54,379 bases of DNA from Bacteroidetes bacterium UBA2664 (GTDB lineage Bacteria; Bacteroidota; Rhodothermia; Balneolales; Balneolaceae), in the NCBI GenBank assembly GCA_002359315.1, contig DEMS01000018.1, positions 788 through 55,166 of the forward strand, read 5' to 3'. The translations under genes were made by a program, and so were the position numbers. How positions within the stretch are numbered: position 1 is the first letter of the stretch; each line of letters starts with the position of its first letter. Below the pieces are notes generated by a model, which was given only the letters and a program-made list of their open reading frames with translations, ran no database searches and was not told where the DNA came from. Positions 7,954 through 16,588 of this stretch are shown piece by piece.

Positions 7954-9141
7954 ATGAAAATAATAAAATGCTTTAAAATCCTCCTTTTACTCGTTGGCCT
8001 TTTCGGGTTATCTTCAAACCCGGCACTTTCTCAATTTCAACAGGACCCGGTTATATCGCCGGAATTCAAAGAAGACGGCTCAGTAACTTTTCGAATCATG
8101 GCGCCTACCGCCGATTCCGTTAAAATCAGCGGGAACTGGATGGCGGGCTGGGGCTCTTCCGAAAAATTAACAAAAGGAACAGAAGGCCTTTGGGAATTAA
8201 ATATCTCAGACTTAAATCCGGACTACTATAATTACACATACAGCGTAGACGGTGTTCGAACTATCGACCCTCATAATCCCTGGGTTATTCGCGATGTCAG
8301 AAATACATTCAGTGCTTTTATTCTGCCGGGAGAAAATAGTGAAATTATTCAGCTCAGTGATCAAAAGAATGGGACGGTTCAAGAGATATGGTATCCATCA
8401 CCAACACTGAATATGGATCAAAGACGCATGAAAGTTTATTTACCACCAAATTACAACGATAGCAATGAAGAATATCCTGTTCTCTATCTTCTTCACGGTG
8501 GCGGAGGTGATGAAAGTGCATGGACCGAACTCGGCCTCGCTAACCGCATTATGGATAATCTGATACATTCCGGTGATACTAAACCGATGATTGTAGTAAT
8601 GACCAATGGTAACCCCAACCAGGAATCAACATGGCATGTGGCTCCCGGCCATAAACCGGTACGAGAATCGGATTCACAAAACCCGATGGCAACGATGCGC
8701 TTTGAGGAAAGTCTTGTTTCAGACGTAATTCCATTTGTTGAATCCAATTACCGTGTAAAAACCGGAAAGGAAAATCGTGCAGTGACCGGCCTTTCAATGG
8801 GCGGTTGGCAAACACAAAAACTGGCTTTGAATTATCCTGAAATGTTTAACTACTACGGTGTGATGAGTATGGGAATAATCCGTGAATCGCAGTTTGCCAT
8901 GAATGCACAGACTCATCTCGAACTTACCAATCAGAATATTGACAACCTTAAAGAAAGCGGTTACGAGCTATACTGGATTGCCTGTGGAACGGATGACTTT
9001 CTTTTCGACAGTGTTATTCACATGAGAGAAGTTCTAGACGGACACGATTTTGATTACGTCTATCGGGAAACAGGCGGTGGTCATACATGGGATCGCTGGA
9101 GACTATACCTGTCAGAATTTGCACCGATGTTATTTCAATAG
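7954..9141 (+). CDS. secreted CE1-like esterase with N-terminal E-set/CBM48-like domain (395 aa)
   Basis: Signal peptide (hydrophobic 8-20, ending NPALSQ near 27), then a beta-sandwich domain at about 30-125 of the type found before esterases and glycogen enzymes. An alpha/beta hydrolase of the carbohydrate esterase 1 / esterase D family follows. The nucleophile elbow is GLSMGG with S281, the oxyanion region is LLHGGGGDESAW (179-190), the acid is probably D347 or D348 (CGTDD) and the histidine is H377 (GGGHTWDRW). Likely job: removing acyl or feruloyl groups from a polysaccharide outside the cytoplasm, which fits the divergent sulfatase block. The substrate is not determinable. Confidence 0.88.
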   Translation: MKIIKCFKILLLLVGLFGLSSNPALSQFQQDPVISPEFKEDGSVTFRIMAPTADSVKISGNWMAGWGSSEKLTKGTEGLWELNISDLNPDYYNYTYSVDGVRTIDPHNPWVIRDVRNTFSAFILPGENSEIIQLSDQKNGTVQEIWYPSPTLNMDQRRMKVYLPPNYNDSNEEYPVLYLLHGGGGDESAWTELGLANRIMDNLIHSGDTKPMIVVMTNGNPNQESTWHVAPGHKPVRESDSQNPMATMRFEESLVSDVIPFVESNYRVKTGKENRAVTGLSMGGWQTQKLALNYPEMFNYYGVMSMGIIRESQFAMNAQTHLELTNQNIDNLKESGYELYWIACGTDDFLFDSVIHMREVLDGHDFDYVYRETGGGHTWDRWRLYLSEFAPMLFQ

Positions 9142-9371
9142 TATTGGGTTAGATAATATAATTCAAGTTTGTCAGCCAATCGCTCTGAAGCCCGGAATAC
9201 GCAGCCTGCAGCTGCGGCTTCCTGGTTTTCAAATTCATCAACAAACCGGCGGATATCATTTTTGATATCATCTGTTATCAGGCTTTCATCCAGGGTTTCA
9301 ATCAGATTTACAGCCCTGAATTTTACATAATCATCCGGATCAGATAGAGCACTATGACCGTTTAAATTCAA
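9135..9371 (-). CDS. small acidic hypothetical protein or gene fragment (78 aa)
   Basis: An open frame rich in Asp/Glu with a plausible soluble composition (DPDDYVKFRAVNLIETL near the start, ASERLADKLELYYLTQYY at the end). Its stop overlaps the last seven bases of the convergent esterase. No domain recognised. The start ATG follows no clear ribosome binding site. It could be a real small protein, the tail of a decayed gene, or chance. It is the only coding candidate in the 360-base gap before the aconitase. Confidence 0.35.
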   Translation of the reverse strand: MNLNGHSALSDPDDYVKFRAVNLIETLDESLITDDIKNDIRRFVDEFENQEAAAAGCVFRASERLADKLELYYLTQYY

Positions 9372-9501
9372 GAAATTGAAGTTTTTTTACCTATTCTTGA
9401 TAGTGACATATATTTTTCTAAAAATTTATTTGTCGTTTTTTTGAACGATTCATCAGCCATTATCTTTTTATCTATCATAGGGTTAACAAAATAAAGAGAT
9501 T

Positions 9502-11457
9502 ATGGCTGAACCACTGAACATCACACAAAAACTTATACAGTCCCATCTGGTTGATGGTGAAATGAAGACCGGTTCGGAGATTGGCATTCGGATCGACCAA
9601 ACGCTCACCCAAGATGCAACCGGTACACTGGTGATGCTCGAGCTCGAAGCAATGGGCCTCGACAAAGCAAAAACTGAACTATCATGCCAATATGTGGATC
9701 ATAACCTTTTGCAAACAGATCATAAAAATCCGGATGATCATCTGTTTTTGAAGTCTGCAGCCGAGCGATTTGGTTTATGGTTCAGCAGGCCCGGTAATGG
9801 GGTTAGTCACCCGGTACATACTGAACATTTAGCAATACCGGGGAAAACATTGGCTGGATCTGACAGCCACACTCCTGCTTCAGGTGCAATGGGAATGTTT
9901 GCATTAGGTGCCGGCGGACTCGACGTTGCGTTTGCAATTGCCGGTGAACCTATGTACCTGAAAATGCCTAAGGTGATGGGTGTGAAAGTAACCGGCAAGT
10001 TGAATGATTGGGTGAGCGCAAAAGATGTAGTATTGGAAATGTTGAGGCGTTATGATGTAAAAGGAGCTAAAGACTATGTAATTGAGTACTATGGACCCGG
10101 TCTTGGACAGCTCAGTGCTATGGATCGACATGTTATTGCTAATATGGGGACTGAAATGGGTGCTACGACTACTGTTTTTCCTTCAGATGAGATCGTGAGA
10201 GATTTTATGGCTCAAAATCATCGGGAGGATGAGTGGATTGAAATTAAAGCGGATGATGGTGCTACTTATGACAAGTATGATGAGATTGATTTAGGCAGTA
10301 TCGAACCCATGATCGCTTTGCCAAGCAGCCCGGGAAATGTAGTCAGTGTGCGGGAAGTTGCAGGAAAAGAGATCTACCAGTCATATATAGGTTCATCAGC
10401 GAATCCCGGTTACAGAGATTTTTGGATCACTTCTGAGATAGTTAAAGGACGCAGAGTTCATGACTCTGTCAGCTTTGATATCAATCCTACGTCAAGGCAA
10501 ATCATTGAGAACATGGTGAAAAATGGAGTGATGCTTCACCTCATTCAATCCGGAGCCAGAATACATCAGGCAGGCTGTAACGGTTGCATTGGAATGGGTC
10601 AGGCCCCCGCAAGTGGCAGAAACAGTTTAAGGACGGTACCTCGTAACTTTCCGGACAGATCAGGCACGCGAGAAGACTCCGTTTTCTTATGCAGCCCAGA
10701 AACCGCTGCTGCCTCTGCATTAACCGGTAAAATCACCGATCCCAGAGATCTAAAGGAATTTTTTGGAATTGATTATCCTGTATTTACTGAACCCTCTGAG
10801 TATATAGTGAATAAGGAGATGCTTCTGCCTCCACAAGAAAACGGCTCAAAAACTGAACTGATAAAAGGACCCAATATTTCATCATTTCCGGATTTTGAAA
10901 AAATTAAAGATATAGAAGTACCGGTATTGCTGAAAATGGACGATAATATATCAACAGATGGAATCCTGAAAGCCGGTGCAGAAGTGTTGCCATTTCGGAG
11001 CAATATCCCTGAAATCAGTAAGTTCGCTTATATTGTTATTGATGAGACTTTTTATGACCGGGCAATTGATGCACAGAAAAAACACGGTGGTCATATCGTG
11101 ATAGCTGGTAATAACTACGCTCAAGGGTCTAGCAGAGAACATGCGGCTATAGCCCCAAGATATCTGGGACAAAAGGCAGTCATTGCTAAAAGTTATGCTC
11201 GCATAGGGTGGCAAAATCTTGCTAATTTCGGAATTGCCCCGCTTGAATTTATAAATAATGCAGATTACAACAATATTGACCTGAACGATATACTTAAAAT
11301 TGATGAGCTCAACCTGCAACTTAAAAGAGGGATGGAAGTTACCGTCACAAATGTCACAAAAGGGATAACCTTCAAAACAAAACACAGTTTGAGTGGAAGA
11401 CAATTACAATCACTGCTTGATGGCGGCATGATTAATTCATTTAAAAAAAAGAATTAA
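9502..11457 (+). CDS. aconitate hydratase, Aquifex-type (651 aa)
   Basis: Interconverts citrate and isocitrate in the TCA cycle, using a 4Fe-4S cluster. Aconitase-family signatures: AGSDSHT (118-124), the cysteine pair C359-N-G-C362 in HQAGCNGCIGMGQ, RNFPDRSGTRE, and the swivel-domain QGSSREHAA. At about 650 residues it matches the shorter putative (Aquifex-type) aconitases rather than the 750-900-residue AcnA or AcnB. The usual first cluster cysteine (IGSCTN in aconitases) reads IGSSANPG here (296-303), and C397 in FLCSPETA is the likely third ligand. An Rrf2-type regulator gene follows 143 bases downstream on the same strand. Confidence 0.9.
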   Translation: MAEPLNITQKLIQSHLVDGEMKTGSEIGIRIDQTLTQDATGTLVMLELEAMGLDKAKTELSCQYVDHNLLQTDHKNPDDHLFLKSAAERFGLWFSRPGNGVSHPVHTEHLAIPGKTLAGSDSHTPASGAMGMFALGAGGLDVAFAIAGEPMYLKMPKVMGVKVTGKLNDWVSAKDVVLEMLRRYDVKGAKDYVIEYYGPGLGQLSAMDRHVIANMGTEMGATTTVFPSDEIVRDFMAQNHREDEWIEIKADDGATYDKYDEIDLGSIEPMIALPSSPGNVVSVREVAGKEIYQSYIGSSANPGYRDFWITSEIVKGRRVHDSVSFDINPTSRQIIENMVKNGVMLHLIQSGARIHQAGCNGCIGMGQAPASGRNSLRTVPRNFPDRSGTREDSVFLCSPETAAASALTGKITDPRDLKEFFGIDYPVFTEPSEYIVNKEMLLPPQENGSKTELIKGPNISSFPDFEKIKDIEVPVLLKMDDNISTDGILKAGAEVLPFRSNIPEISKFAYIVIDETFYDRAIDAQKKHGGHIVIAGNNYAQGSSREHAAIAPRYLGQKAVIAKSYARIGWQNLANFGIAPLEFINNADYNNIDLNDILKIDELNLQLKRGMEVTVTNVTKGITFKTKHSLSGRQLQSLLDGGMINSFKKKN

Positions 11458-11558
11458 ATCGGTTTTTAGTAGTTTAATTCAGGTAAAATTATCGCTAACT
11501 CTTCATTCATCTTTTTAGAAGCAATACCGGCTCAAAATATCCGATTTATCTGAATGTG

Positions 11559-11580
11559 TGTTATCTTTGGCCTGATAACA
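11559..11580 (+). promoter_or_regulatory. inverted repeat upstream of the Rrf2 gene
   Basis: TGTTATC (11559-11565) and GATAACA (11574-11580) form a perfect 7-bp inverted repeat with an 8-base spacer, 20 bases before the ATG. TATCTTTG (11562-11569) inside it matches the Bacteroidota -7 element TAnnTTTG, but I see no TTTG at -33. It is a candidate autoregulatory operator. Confidence 0.4.
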
Positions 11581-11600
11581 AATTTAATATACACTGTATT

Positions 11601-12047
11601 ATGTTTTCAACAACATGCCACTATGCACTTCAAGCAATGCTCTACATTGCTTTTCATCACTCTGATGATCATAATATTGAATTAAAAATTGTTGCCGAAA
11701 AACAAAAGATTCCAAAACATTTCTTGAGTAAAATTTTGCAAATGATGGTGAAGCATAAGCTCTTGACATCTATGAAAGGCCCAACCGGTGGATTTCGATT
11801 AAATCGAGACCCAGAAGAAATTTATTTGATTGAAATTGTAGAAGCTACGGACGGACTCGAAGTGTTCAACCAGTGTGGAATCGGGTTTAAGAAATGCAAT
11901 GATGATAAACCTTGTCCCATTCATAACGATTTTAAAAAAATTCGAGGCCAGGTGAAAAATCTTTTTGAGACAACCTCTTTAAAACAGATGGTCGATGACG
12001 TTCAAAATGGAAAAAGCATCATTGGCCTGGAATCCTCATTGGATTAA
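11601..12047 (+). CDS. Rrf2/IscR-type transcriptional regulator (148 aa)
   Basis: The N-terminal winged helix-turn-helix (TTCHYALQAMLYIA, then KIPKHFLSKILQMM and GPTGGFRLNRD) is diagnostic of Rrf2. Three cysteines, C92, C99 and C105 (QCGIGFKKC...PCPIH), are positioned to bind an Fe-S cluster as in IscR and NsrR, so it may sense iron-sulfur status, oxidants or NO. I chose ATG at 11601 because Rrf2 proteins start a few residues before this helix; the in-frame ATG at 11556 adds a 15-residue leader lying inside the palindrome. Position after an Fe-S aconitase suggests a regulatory link, not proven. Confidence 0.88.
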   Translation: MFSTTCHYALQAMLYIAFHHSDDHNIELKIVAEKQKIPKHFLSKILQMMVKHKLLTSMKGPTGGFRLNRDPEEIYLIEIVEATDGLEVFNQCGIGFKKCNDDKPCPIHNDFKKIRGQVKNLFETTSLKQMVDDVQNGKSIIGLESSLD

Positions 12048-12316
12048 TCTATTTCTCTTTATAGCATAGAAAACCATATTTGGAAAGAGAATATTATCGA
12101 CTCCGGTTGTGGTGCAATTCAATATCATTTTCTTTCAATACTCAAAATTGATAAGTGAGTCGTTACCCTCATCTCTCTGAAAAGATGAATAGCAGTTTTA
12201 ACTATTTTTTTCAGGTCTGTTTGACCCTCAATTTGCAGCTTTGCCCAGTCTATGTCAGAACAAAAATTGGTCGTTCTATTCTGTTAAAATTTTTTTGAAA
12301 TTTTTTTTCTCACGTT

Positions 12317-12346
12317 CAATGATAGCTACTTATTGGCTATCAATTG
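12317..12346. repeat. imperfect 10-bp inverted repeat
   Basis: TGATAGC (12320-12326) and GCTATCA (12336-12342) are perfect complements with a 9-base loop. The pairing extends outward through CAA/TTG with one bulged T. It lies about 55 bases upstream of the candidate RNA promoter and could be an operator or a hairpin. Confidence 0.45.
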
Positions 12347-12397
12347 TTTCAATATAATTATCTCAAAAAAACCTTGGAAAAACATAATTTACACATA

Positions 12398-12426
12398 TTG
12401 ACTCCCTTTAAAATTCGATGTTAATT
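12398..12426 (+). promoter_or_regulatory. candidate promoter of the intergenic RNA
   Basis: TTGACT (12398-12403), 17-base spacer, TTAATT (12421-12426). A start near 12432 would place the first closing-stem bases at the 5' end of the transcript. Confidence 0.4.
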
Positions 12427-12431
12427 ACAGT

Positions 12432-12698
12432 AGAGTCATGAGCGACCTAACAGAAGTTTGTGATTCAGGTCAGTGAAAGTTGACAAAGATAGTTCCCGGG
12501 TGTAAAAGCTTTGGGTCGCTGTTGCAAAACAGAAAAAATCTGCGACATCATGAACTGATACCGAAGCCTTTTTCTCAGGAACAAGAGCTCTCGGCCCGGG
12601 TGGAAGATACTACGGTTGACACCATCTTGTAAACCGAAGGACGCACAACAAATGCTGAATTCAGTAGCCGAAGACTCCCTGAGGGAAAGGTTTTTTTT
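12432..12698 (+). ncRNA. candidate structured non-coding RNA (about 265 nt), family not recognised
   Basis: Several helices can form together: a closing stem GAGTC (12433-12437)/GACTC (12673-12677); a 7-bp stem AGCGACC (12441-12447)/GGTCGCT (12514-12520); directly abutting it, GTTG..CAGA (12521-12533)/TCTGCGAC (12539-12546), 8 pairs with a 5-base bulge; CCGA (12561-12564)/TCGG (12591-12594); and AAGAT..GGT (12604-12616)/ACCATCTT (12621-12628). The sequence ends with a small hairpin, TCCC-TGA-GGGA (12676-12686), and eight T (12691-12698). A promoter-like pair precedes it. I see none of the conserved motifs of RNase P RNA, tmRNA or SRP RNA. 6S RNA is possible but the shape and length fit poorly. 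Helices were found by eye, without energy or covariation support. Confidence 0.35.
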
Positions 12699-12728
12699 GC
12701 TCTTTAATCTAAGGTATAAATTAATAAA

Positions 12729-12746
12729 GCAGGGATTACTCCCCGC
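12729..12746 (-). terminator. terminator of the Gfo/Idh/MocA gene
   Basis: GCAGGGA (12729-12735), loop TTAC, TCCCCGC (12740-12746): six pairs with one mismatch. Read on the minus strand it follows the stop at 12773 by 26 bases and is followed by TTTATTAATTT, a typical intrinsic terminator. Confidence 0.6.
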
Positions 12747-12772
12747 CTTACCACTTATAAATCTCTGCTCCT

Positions 12773-14077
12773 CTAAATAAATTCAGTAACACCGGGCATG
12801 GCTACACTCAAAGAACTGATAGGTATAACATCATCCCATTCGTGAATTTCAGGCCCTAACGACTCTGTAGAGTTTAATGCTTGTTCCCATGTGATTTCTC
12901 TACCGGTGTAAGCTGCCATTCTTCCCATTATTGCGAGCATTGTACTGGTCGTGATAAACTCCCCGTCATTGATGGGTCTGCCCTGCCGAATTGAGGCAAA
13001 CAATTCATCGTGTTGAGTTTGGTACATCTGGTTCTCTTCGCCATCATAAATCCACTCTCTGCGAGCACGAATGATATGCTCACCGGAAGCCGGAGCGACG
13101 CCTATTCCATCTGTACCGATTATTTCAGCCATATAGCTATTTTCACAATTTGGCTGCTGGCGACTAAAGTGAAATCCTTTTGCACCATTTGCATACTGAT
13201 ATGTAATTGCAAAATGATCATAGATATTGCCATATATATCTTCCGTTCGAACTTGTCTGCCTCCCGTTCCTACAGCACTTATCGGATATTGATCCCCCAT
13301 TGCCCACTGCATAAAATCGATACTATGCACGGCCTGTTCAACGATATGGTCTCCTGATAACCAGTTATAATAAATCCAGTTTCTAACCTGATGCTGAGCT
13401 TCTGTCCAATTCTGATTTGACTCTATTACCCTGGCTGCACCGGTATTATAAGTATTGTAAATGGATCTGATTTCACCAACAGCACCATCCAAAATTCTAT
13501 CATAAAAAGCTCGTTTTGGATATTCATATCTCCAGCAAAGTCCGCCAACAATGGACAGATTTGCTTCCTTTGCTTTACGAACAGTTTCATAAACACGTCT
13601 GGCTCCCGGGGCGTCCACTGCGACCGGTTTTTCACAAAATATATGTAATCCGGCATCGACAGCTGCTTCCAAATGCTTTGGCCTGAATCTGGAAGGCCCG
13701 GCCAACAATACGACATCAATTCCTGAATCGATCACTTTTTGATAAGCATCAAATCCAATAAAAATATTTTCTTCAGGCACATTTACTTTGTCGCCGTGTC
13801 GCATGGAAAGTAAATTTAGAGACTCCGTAGGTTTGTCTTCAAAAATATCTGCGACTGCAATTAATTCTACATTGGGATCTGCACTCAGTGCCTGATTCGC
13901 AGCGCCGGTACCACGACCGCCACATCCAATCAGTCCTACCTTTAGTTTAACATCCGGACTTACAGGTGTCCCAGCAGCAAGAGGTGCTCCTGTTGAGCAA
14001 GCATTTAATGTTAACATTCCACCGGCAGCGGCTAAACCGGTCACTTTTAAAAATTCTCGTCGATTTTTGATCTCCAT
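12773..14077 (-). CDS. Tat-exported Gfo/Idh/MocA family oxidoreductase (434 aa)
   Basis: The N-terminus carries a twin-arginine signal (NRREFLKVTG, RR at 6-7) followed by a lipobox-like LNAC (C27), so the protein is probably exported folded and possibly lipid-anchored. Then comes the nucleotide-binding Rossmann motif GLIGCGGRGTG (48-58) and the family hallmark CEKPVA around 150. The C-terminal part is the alpha/beta substrate domain (GDHIVEQAVHSIDFMQWAMG). Family members oxidise or reduce sugars, or act as glycosidases with bound NAD. An exported member needs a tightly held cofactor, since NAD is absent from the periplasm. Monocistronic, with its own terminator. Confidence 0.9.
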   Translation of the reverse strand: MEIKNRREFLKVTGLAAAGGMLTLNACSTGAPLAAGTPVSPDVKLKVGLIGCGGRGTGAANQALSADPNVELIAVADIFEDKPTESLNLLSMRHGDKVNVPEENIFIGFDAYQKVIDSGIDVVLLAGPSRFRPKHLEAAVDAGLHIFCEKPVAVDAPGARRVYETVRKAKEANLSIVGGLCWRYEYPKRAFYDRILDGAVGEIRSIYNTYNTGAARVIESNQNWTEAQHQVRNWIYYNWLSGDHIVEQAVHSIDFMQWAMGDQYPISAVGTGGRQVRTEDIYGNIYDHFAITYQYANGAKGFHFSRQQPNCENSYMAEIIGTDGIGVAPASGEHIIRARREWIYDGEENQMYQTQHDELFASIRQGRPINDGEFITTSTMLAIMGRMAAYTGREITWEQALNSTESLGPEIHEWDDVIPISSLSVAMPGVTEFI

Positions 14078-14189
14078 GGAAGTCTTAGATTAATTTTATG
14101 GTAGACTGTTGATGCTATATACACGTAATGTAATACTCTTGTGTAATTTATTTGAAAAAAAATATAAATATCTCACAAACAGGTAAAGT

Positions 14190-15014
14190 TTAAATTCTTT
14201 TTGCAATTGAAAATATACCATTCCCGGTTTTTTTCTTGCTTAACAGATCTGCAAAGTTTAGCAGTAATGTTATGGGTAGTATCACTGGATAATAAAAAGC
14301 CAAAGGTATCAATCCCCAAAGCTTAATTTTATTCAGTACTAACATGGGCCATTTTATCGATATTTTCCATGCTCTCCTCCCCCATTTCCCATATGTATAT
14401 TGAGTGAGTTCGGGCAGCAGATCGGCAATCATCATCTTCTCCTCAATTTCTTTTTTAGAATAACCGGTACGTGCATGTTCGCCAACAAATGTCTCATCGT
14501 CATCTCCATCCTCTTCCGAGAGATGTGACGGTGAATGCATTAAGAAGTAGCCGCCCTTTTTTAATAAACTGCTCAGATTTTGTATGACCTTCTGATCATC
14601 CTCTATATGTTCTAAAACATCAATACAAATGATTAAATCAAACTTCTTTTCCAAATTAAGATTGAGCAGATCTCCCAGCTTAAAATCAATCCTCTCTTTT
14701 TCAATTTCTTTTAGGAAGAATCTTTTATTGTCTTCTAAATAACTCTCTTTTACATCGATAGAAGTGATATGAACATTCTCAAAACGCTTAAGAATAAAAT
14801 GATCATACTGTCCAAACCCACACCCGGCATCCAGCAGATCCCAATTTCCCAAAGAATCCAATACATCTCCTTTTTGAGCAATGATACGTCTCAGATACCA
14901 GCTTCTTAAGAATAATAAATTGAGCAAAAAATAGAATATACGACGTAAAGTCCCAGAGTTTCTTACCAGATTTGCGAGGCGGTCTTTGACAGGATCATAA
15001 GCAATTTTTGTCAT
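14190..15014 (-). CDS. class I SAM-dependent methyltransferase, membrane-associated (274 aa)
   Basis: Motif I is LLDAGCGFGQYD, followed by the acidic end of strand 2 (ITSIDVKESY) and IICIDVLEHIEDD, a typical class I methyltransferase core at roughly 60-200. A hydrophobic N-terminal stretch (YFLLNLLFLRSWYL) and a C-terminal one (LIPLAFYYPVILPITLLLNF) suggest membrane association. Its ATG overlaps the stop of the upstream GT2 gene by four bases, so the two are translationally coupled. They probably modify a lipid-linked sugar or other envelope lipid. The substrate is unknown. Confidence 0.85.
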   Translation of the reverse strand: MTKIAYDPVKDRLANLVRNSGTLRRIFYFLLNLLFLRSWYLRRIIAQKGDVLDSLGNWDLLDAGCGFGQYDHFILKRFENVHITSIDVKESYLEDNKRFFLKEIEKERIDFKLGDLLNLNLEKKFDLIICIDVLEHIEDDQKVIQNLSSLLKKGGYFLMHSPSHLSEEDGDDDETFVGEHARTGYSKKEIEEKMMIADLLPELTQYTYGKWGRRAWKISIKWPMLVLNKIKLWGLIPLAFYYPVILPITLLLNFADLLSKKKTGNGIFSIAKRI

Positions 15015-15985
15015 AAACCTGTTTTGTCAGAAATCTCCGGGTTTTGATTTCGAATATGCCATCGATTAATCATTTCACCCAAAAAACCAATAGAAAAGAA
15101 TTGAACACCCACTAAAATTAAGAGGATCCCTAAAAATAAAAGCGGCCTATTTGCCAGTGGTTGCCCTAAAAATATCTTTAAATATGATAAATAAGTACTT
15201 ATAAGCCCACCAATAAAAAGAAATAATATACCTAAAGAGCCAAAAAAATGCATTGGTCTTTGTTTGTAACGATTAACAAACAGTAGAGTAATAAGGTCTA
15301 AAAATCCATTCAAAAATCTGGAAATGCCAAATTTAGTCTTCCCATGTTTTCTTGGATGATGTTTAACTACCTTCTCTTCAATTTTATCATAACCCTTCCA
15401 TTTAGCAAGCAGTGGTACATATCGATGCATCTCACCATACAGGTAGATACTGTCGGTCACTTCTTTTCGGTAAGCTTTTAATCCACAATTAAAATCATGT
15501 AATTGAATTCCTGTTGTTAAACGGGTAACCGCATTAAAAAATCTGGAGGGTACAGTTTTAGAGATAGGGTCGAATCGTTTCTTTTTCCACCCGCTCACCA
15601 TATCATTTCCCTGCTCTAACAAATCAATAAGTCCGGGAATCTCATATGGGTCATCTTGAAGGTCTGCATCCATTGTAACTACATATCTACCCATTGAAGC
15701 CGTAAAACCGGCTTGTAATGCGTCACTTTTGCCATAATTCCTTCTGAATCGTATCGCTTTTACAAATGAATAATCCCGGCTAAGCTTGGAAAGAATCTCC
15801 CATGAACGGTCCATTGAGCCGTCATCAACAAATATAATTTCAAAATCTTTACCTTGTAAGGAATCTGCAATTTTCCCGGCAAGTTCTACGAGTGTATGCT
15901 CCTCATTAAACAGAGGGATGACCACACTTATCTCAACTCGGGGAATACCTGCTAAAGTTTTAATATTTTTAATTTTCTCCGGCAA
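15011..15985 (-). CDS. GT2 family glycosyltransferase, polyprenyl-phosphate type (324 aa)
   Basis: N-terminal GT-A domain: VVIPLFNEEHTL, IIFVDDGSMDRSW, VVTMDADLQDDP (the metal-binding DxD), then a C-terminal pair of membrane helices (MHFFGSLGILFLFIGGLI and FLGILLILVGVQFFSIGF). This layout matches dolichol/undecaprenyl-phosphate sugar transferases (DPM1, ArnC, GtrB type), which load a sugar onto a lipid carrier at the cytoplasmic face. It is overlapped by the methyltransferase gene on the same strand. Donor and acceptor are not determinable. Confidence 0.9.
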   Translation of the reverse strand: MPEKIKNIKTLAGIPRVEISVVIPLFNEEHTLVELAGKIADSLQGKDFEIIFVDDGSMDRSWEILSKLSRDYSFVKAIRFRRNYGKSDALQAGFTASMGRYVVTMDADLQDDPYEIPGLIDLLEQGNDMVSGWKKKRFDPISKTVPSRFFNAVTRLTTGIQLHDFNCGLKAYRKEVTDSIYLYGEMHRYVPLLAKWKGYDKIEEKVVKHHPRKHGKTKFGISRFLNGFLDLITLLFVNRYKQRPMHFFGSLGILFLFIGGLISTYLSYLKIFLGQPLANRPLLFLGILLILVGVQFFSIGFLGEMINRWHIRNQNPEISDKTGL

Positions 15986-16166
15986 AAGACTGCAAGTTTA
16001 CTATATTCAATTCAATTTGAGATTTTTGATCATTCTTATTAATACAACGGGAATAATCTTACTACATTTTATTACTCTCAATTACTTTTAATAAAATGAA
16101 TTCATAAAACAAGGAAATATAATTATTTTCTTGTGATGAATCCTTAAAATAACAGATTTCCAAACA

Positions 16167-16502
16167 ATGAAGAAATTGTATTATTCCATCGGCGAAGTGA
16201 GTGATATTACAAGCGTAGAGCCTCATGTCCTTAGATATTGGGAAACTATATTCAAACAGCTCTCACCCAGAAAAAATAAAGCCGGAAATCGCACATACCG
16301 TGAGCAAGATATTACACTTATATTAAAGTTAAAGGAACTTATTCAAGACAAAAAGTACAGTACTGCCGGAGCTCAAAAATTTATTGAAAAAGAACAAAAT
16401 TCAGACAACACTGAAAAATCAAGCCCTGATCTTCCATTCGAAACCATTAAGGATCTAAAAGAAATCCGTCTTTTTTTACAATCCCTGAGTGAAAAGCTTT
16501 AA
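16167..16502 (+). CDS. MerR family DNA-binding protein (111 aa)
   Basis: The N-terminal winged helix is clear: YYSIGEVSDITSVEPHVLRY with WETIF, then a basic PRKNKAGNRTYREQDI wing, followed by a short helical tail (LILKLKELIQDKKYSTAGAQ). It lacks an effector domain and metal-binding cysteines, like the short MerR proteins common in this bacterial group. It precedes heme O synthase on the same strand (86-base gap). A regulatory link is possible but not shown. Confidence 0.87.
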   Translation: MKKLYYSIGEVSDITSVEPHVLRYWETIFKQLSPRKNKAGNRTYREQDITLILKLKELIQDKKYSTAGAQKFIEKEQNSDNTEKSSPDLPFETIKDLKEIRLFLQSLSEKL

Positions 16503-16588
16503 TTCAGATTCATTGAGAATAGAGAGTCCTTTCCAAACATCTGTTAGCCAAATTGATTATTTTTACGTGATATAAAATCACGATTTCT

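Larger units (their letters stand above)
12048..12772. other. 725-base gene-free interval between convergent genes
   Basis: No credible reading frame on either strand. It contains an imperfect inverted repeat (12317-12346), a promoter-like pair (12398-12426), a candidate structured RNA (12432-12698) and a terminator for the downstream minus-strand gene (12729-12746). Both flanking genes point into it, so an independent RNA gene is easier to explain than a leader. Confidence 0.7.

Noticed and set aside
12432..12698. RNase P RNA, tmRNA, SRP RNA, 6S RNA or a riboswitch
   Set aside because: The conserved cores of RNase P, tmRNA and SRP RNA are missing, the layout fits 6S poorly, and no gene lies downstream in the sense direction for a riboswitch to control.
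16167..16588. MerR gene as a metal or drug sensor
   Set aside because: It has no effector domain and no metal-binding cysteines; only the DNA-binding call is supported.
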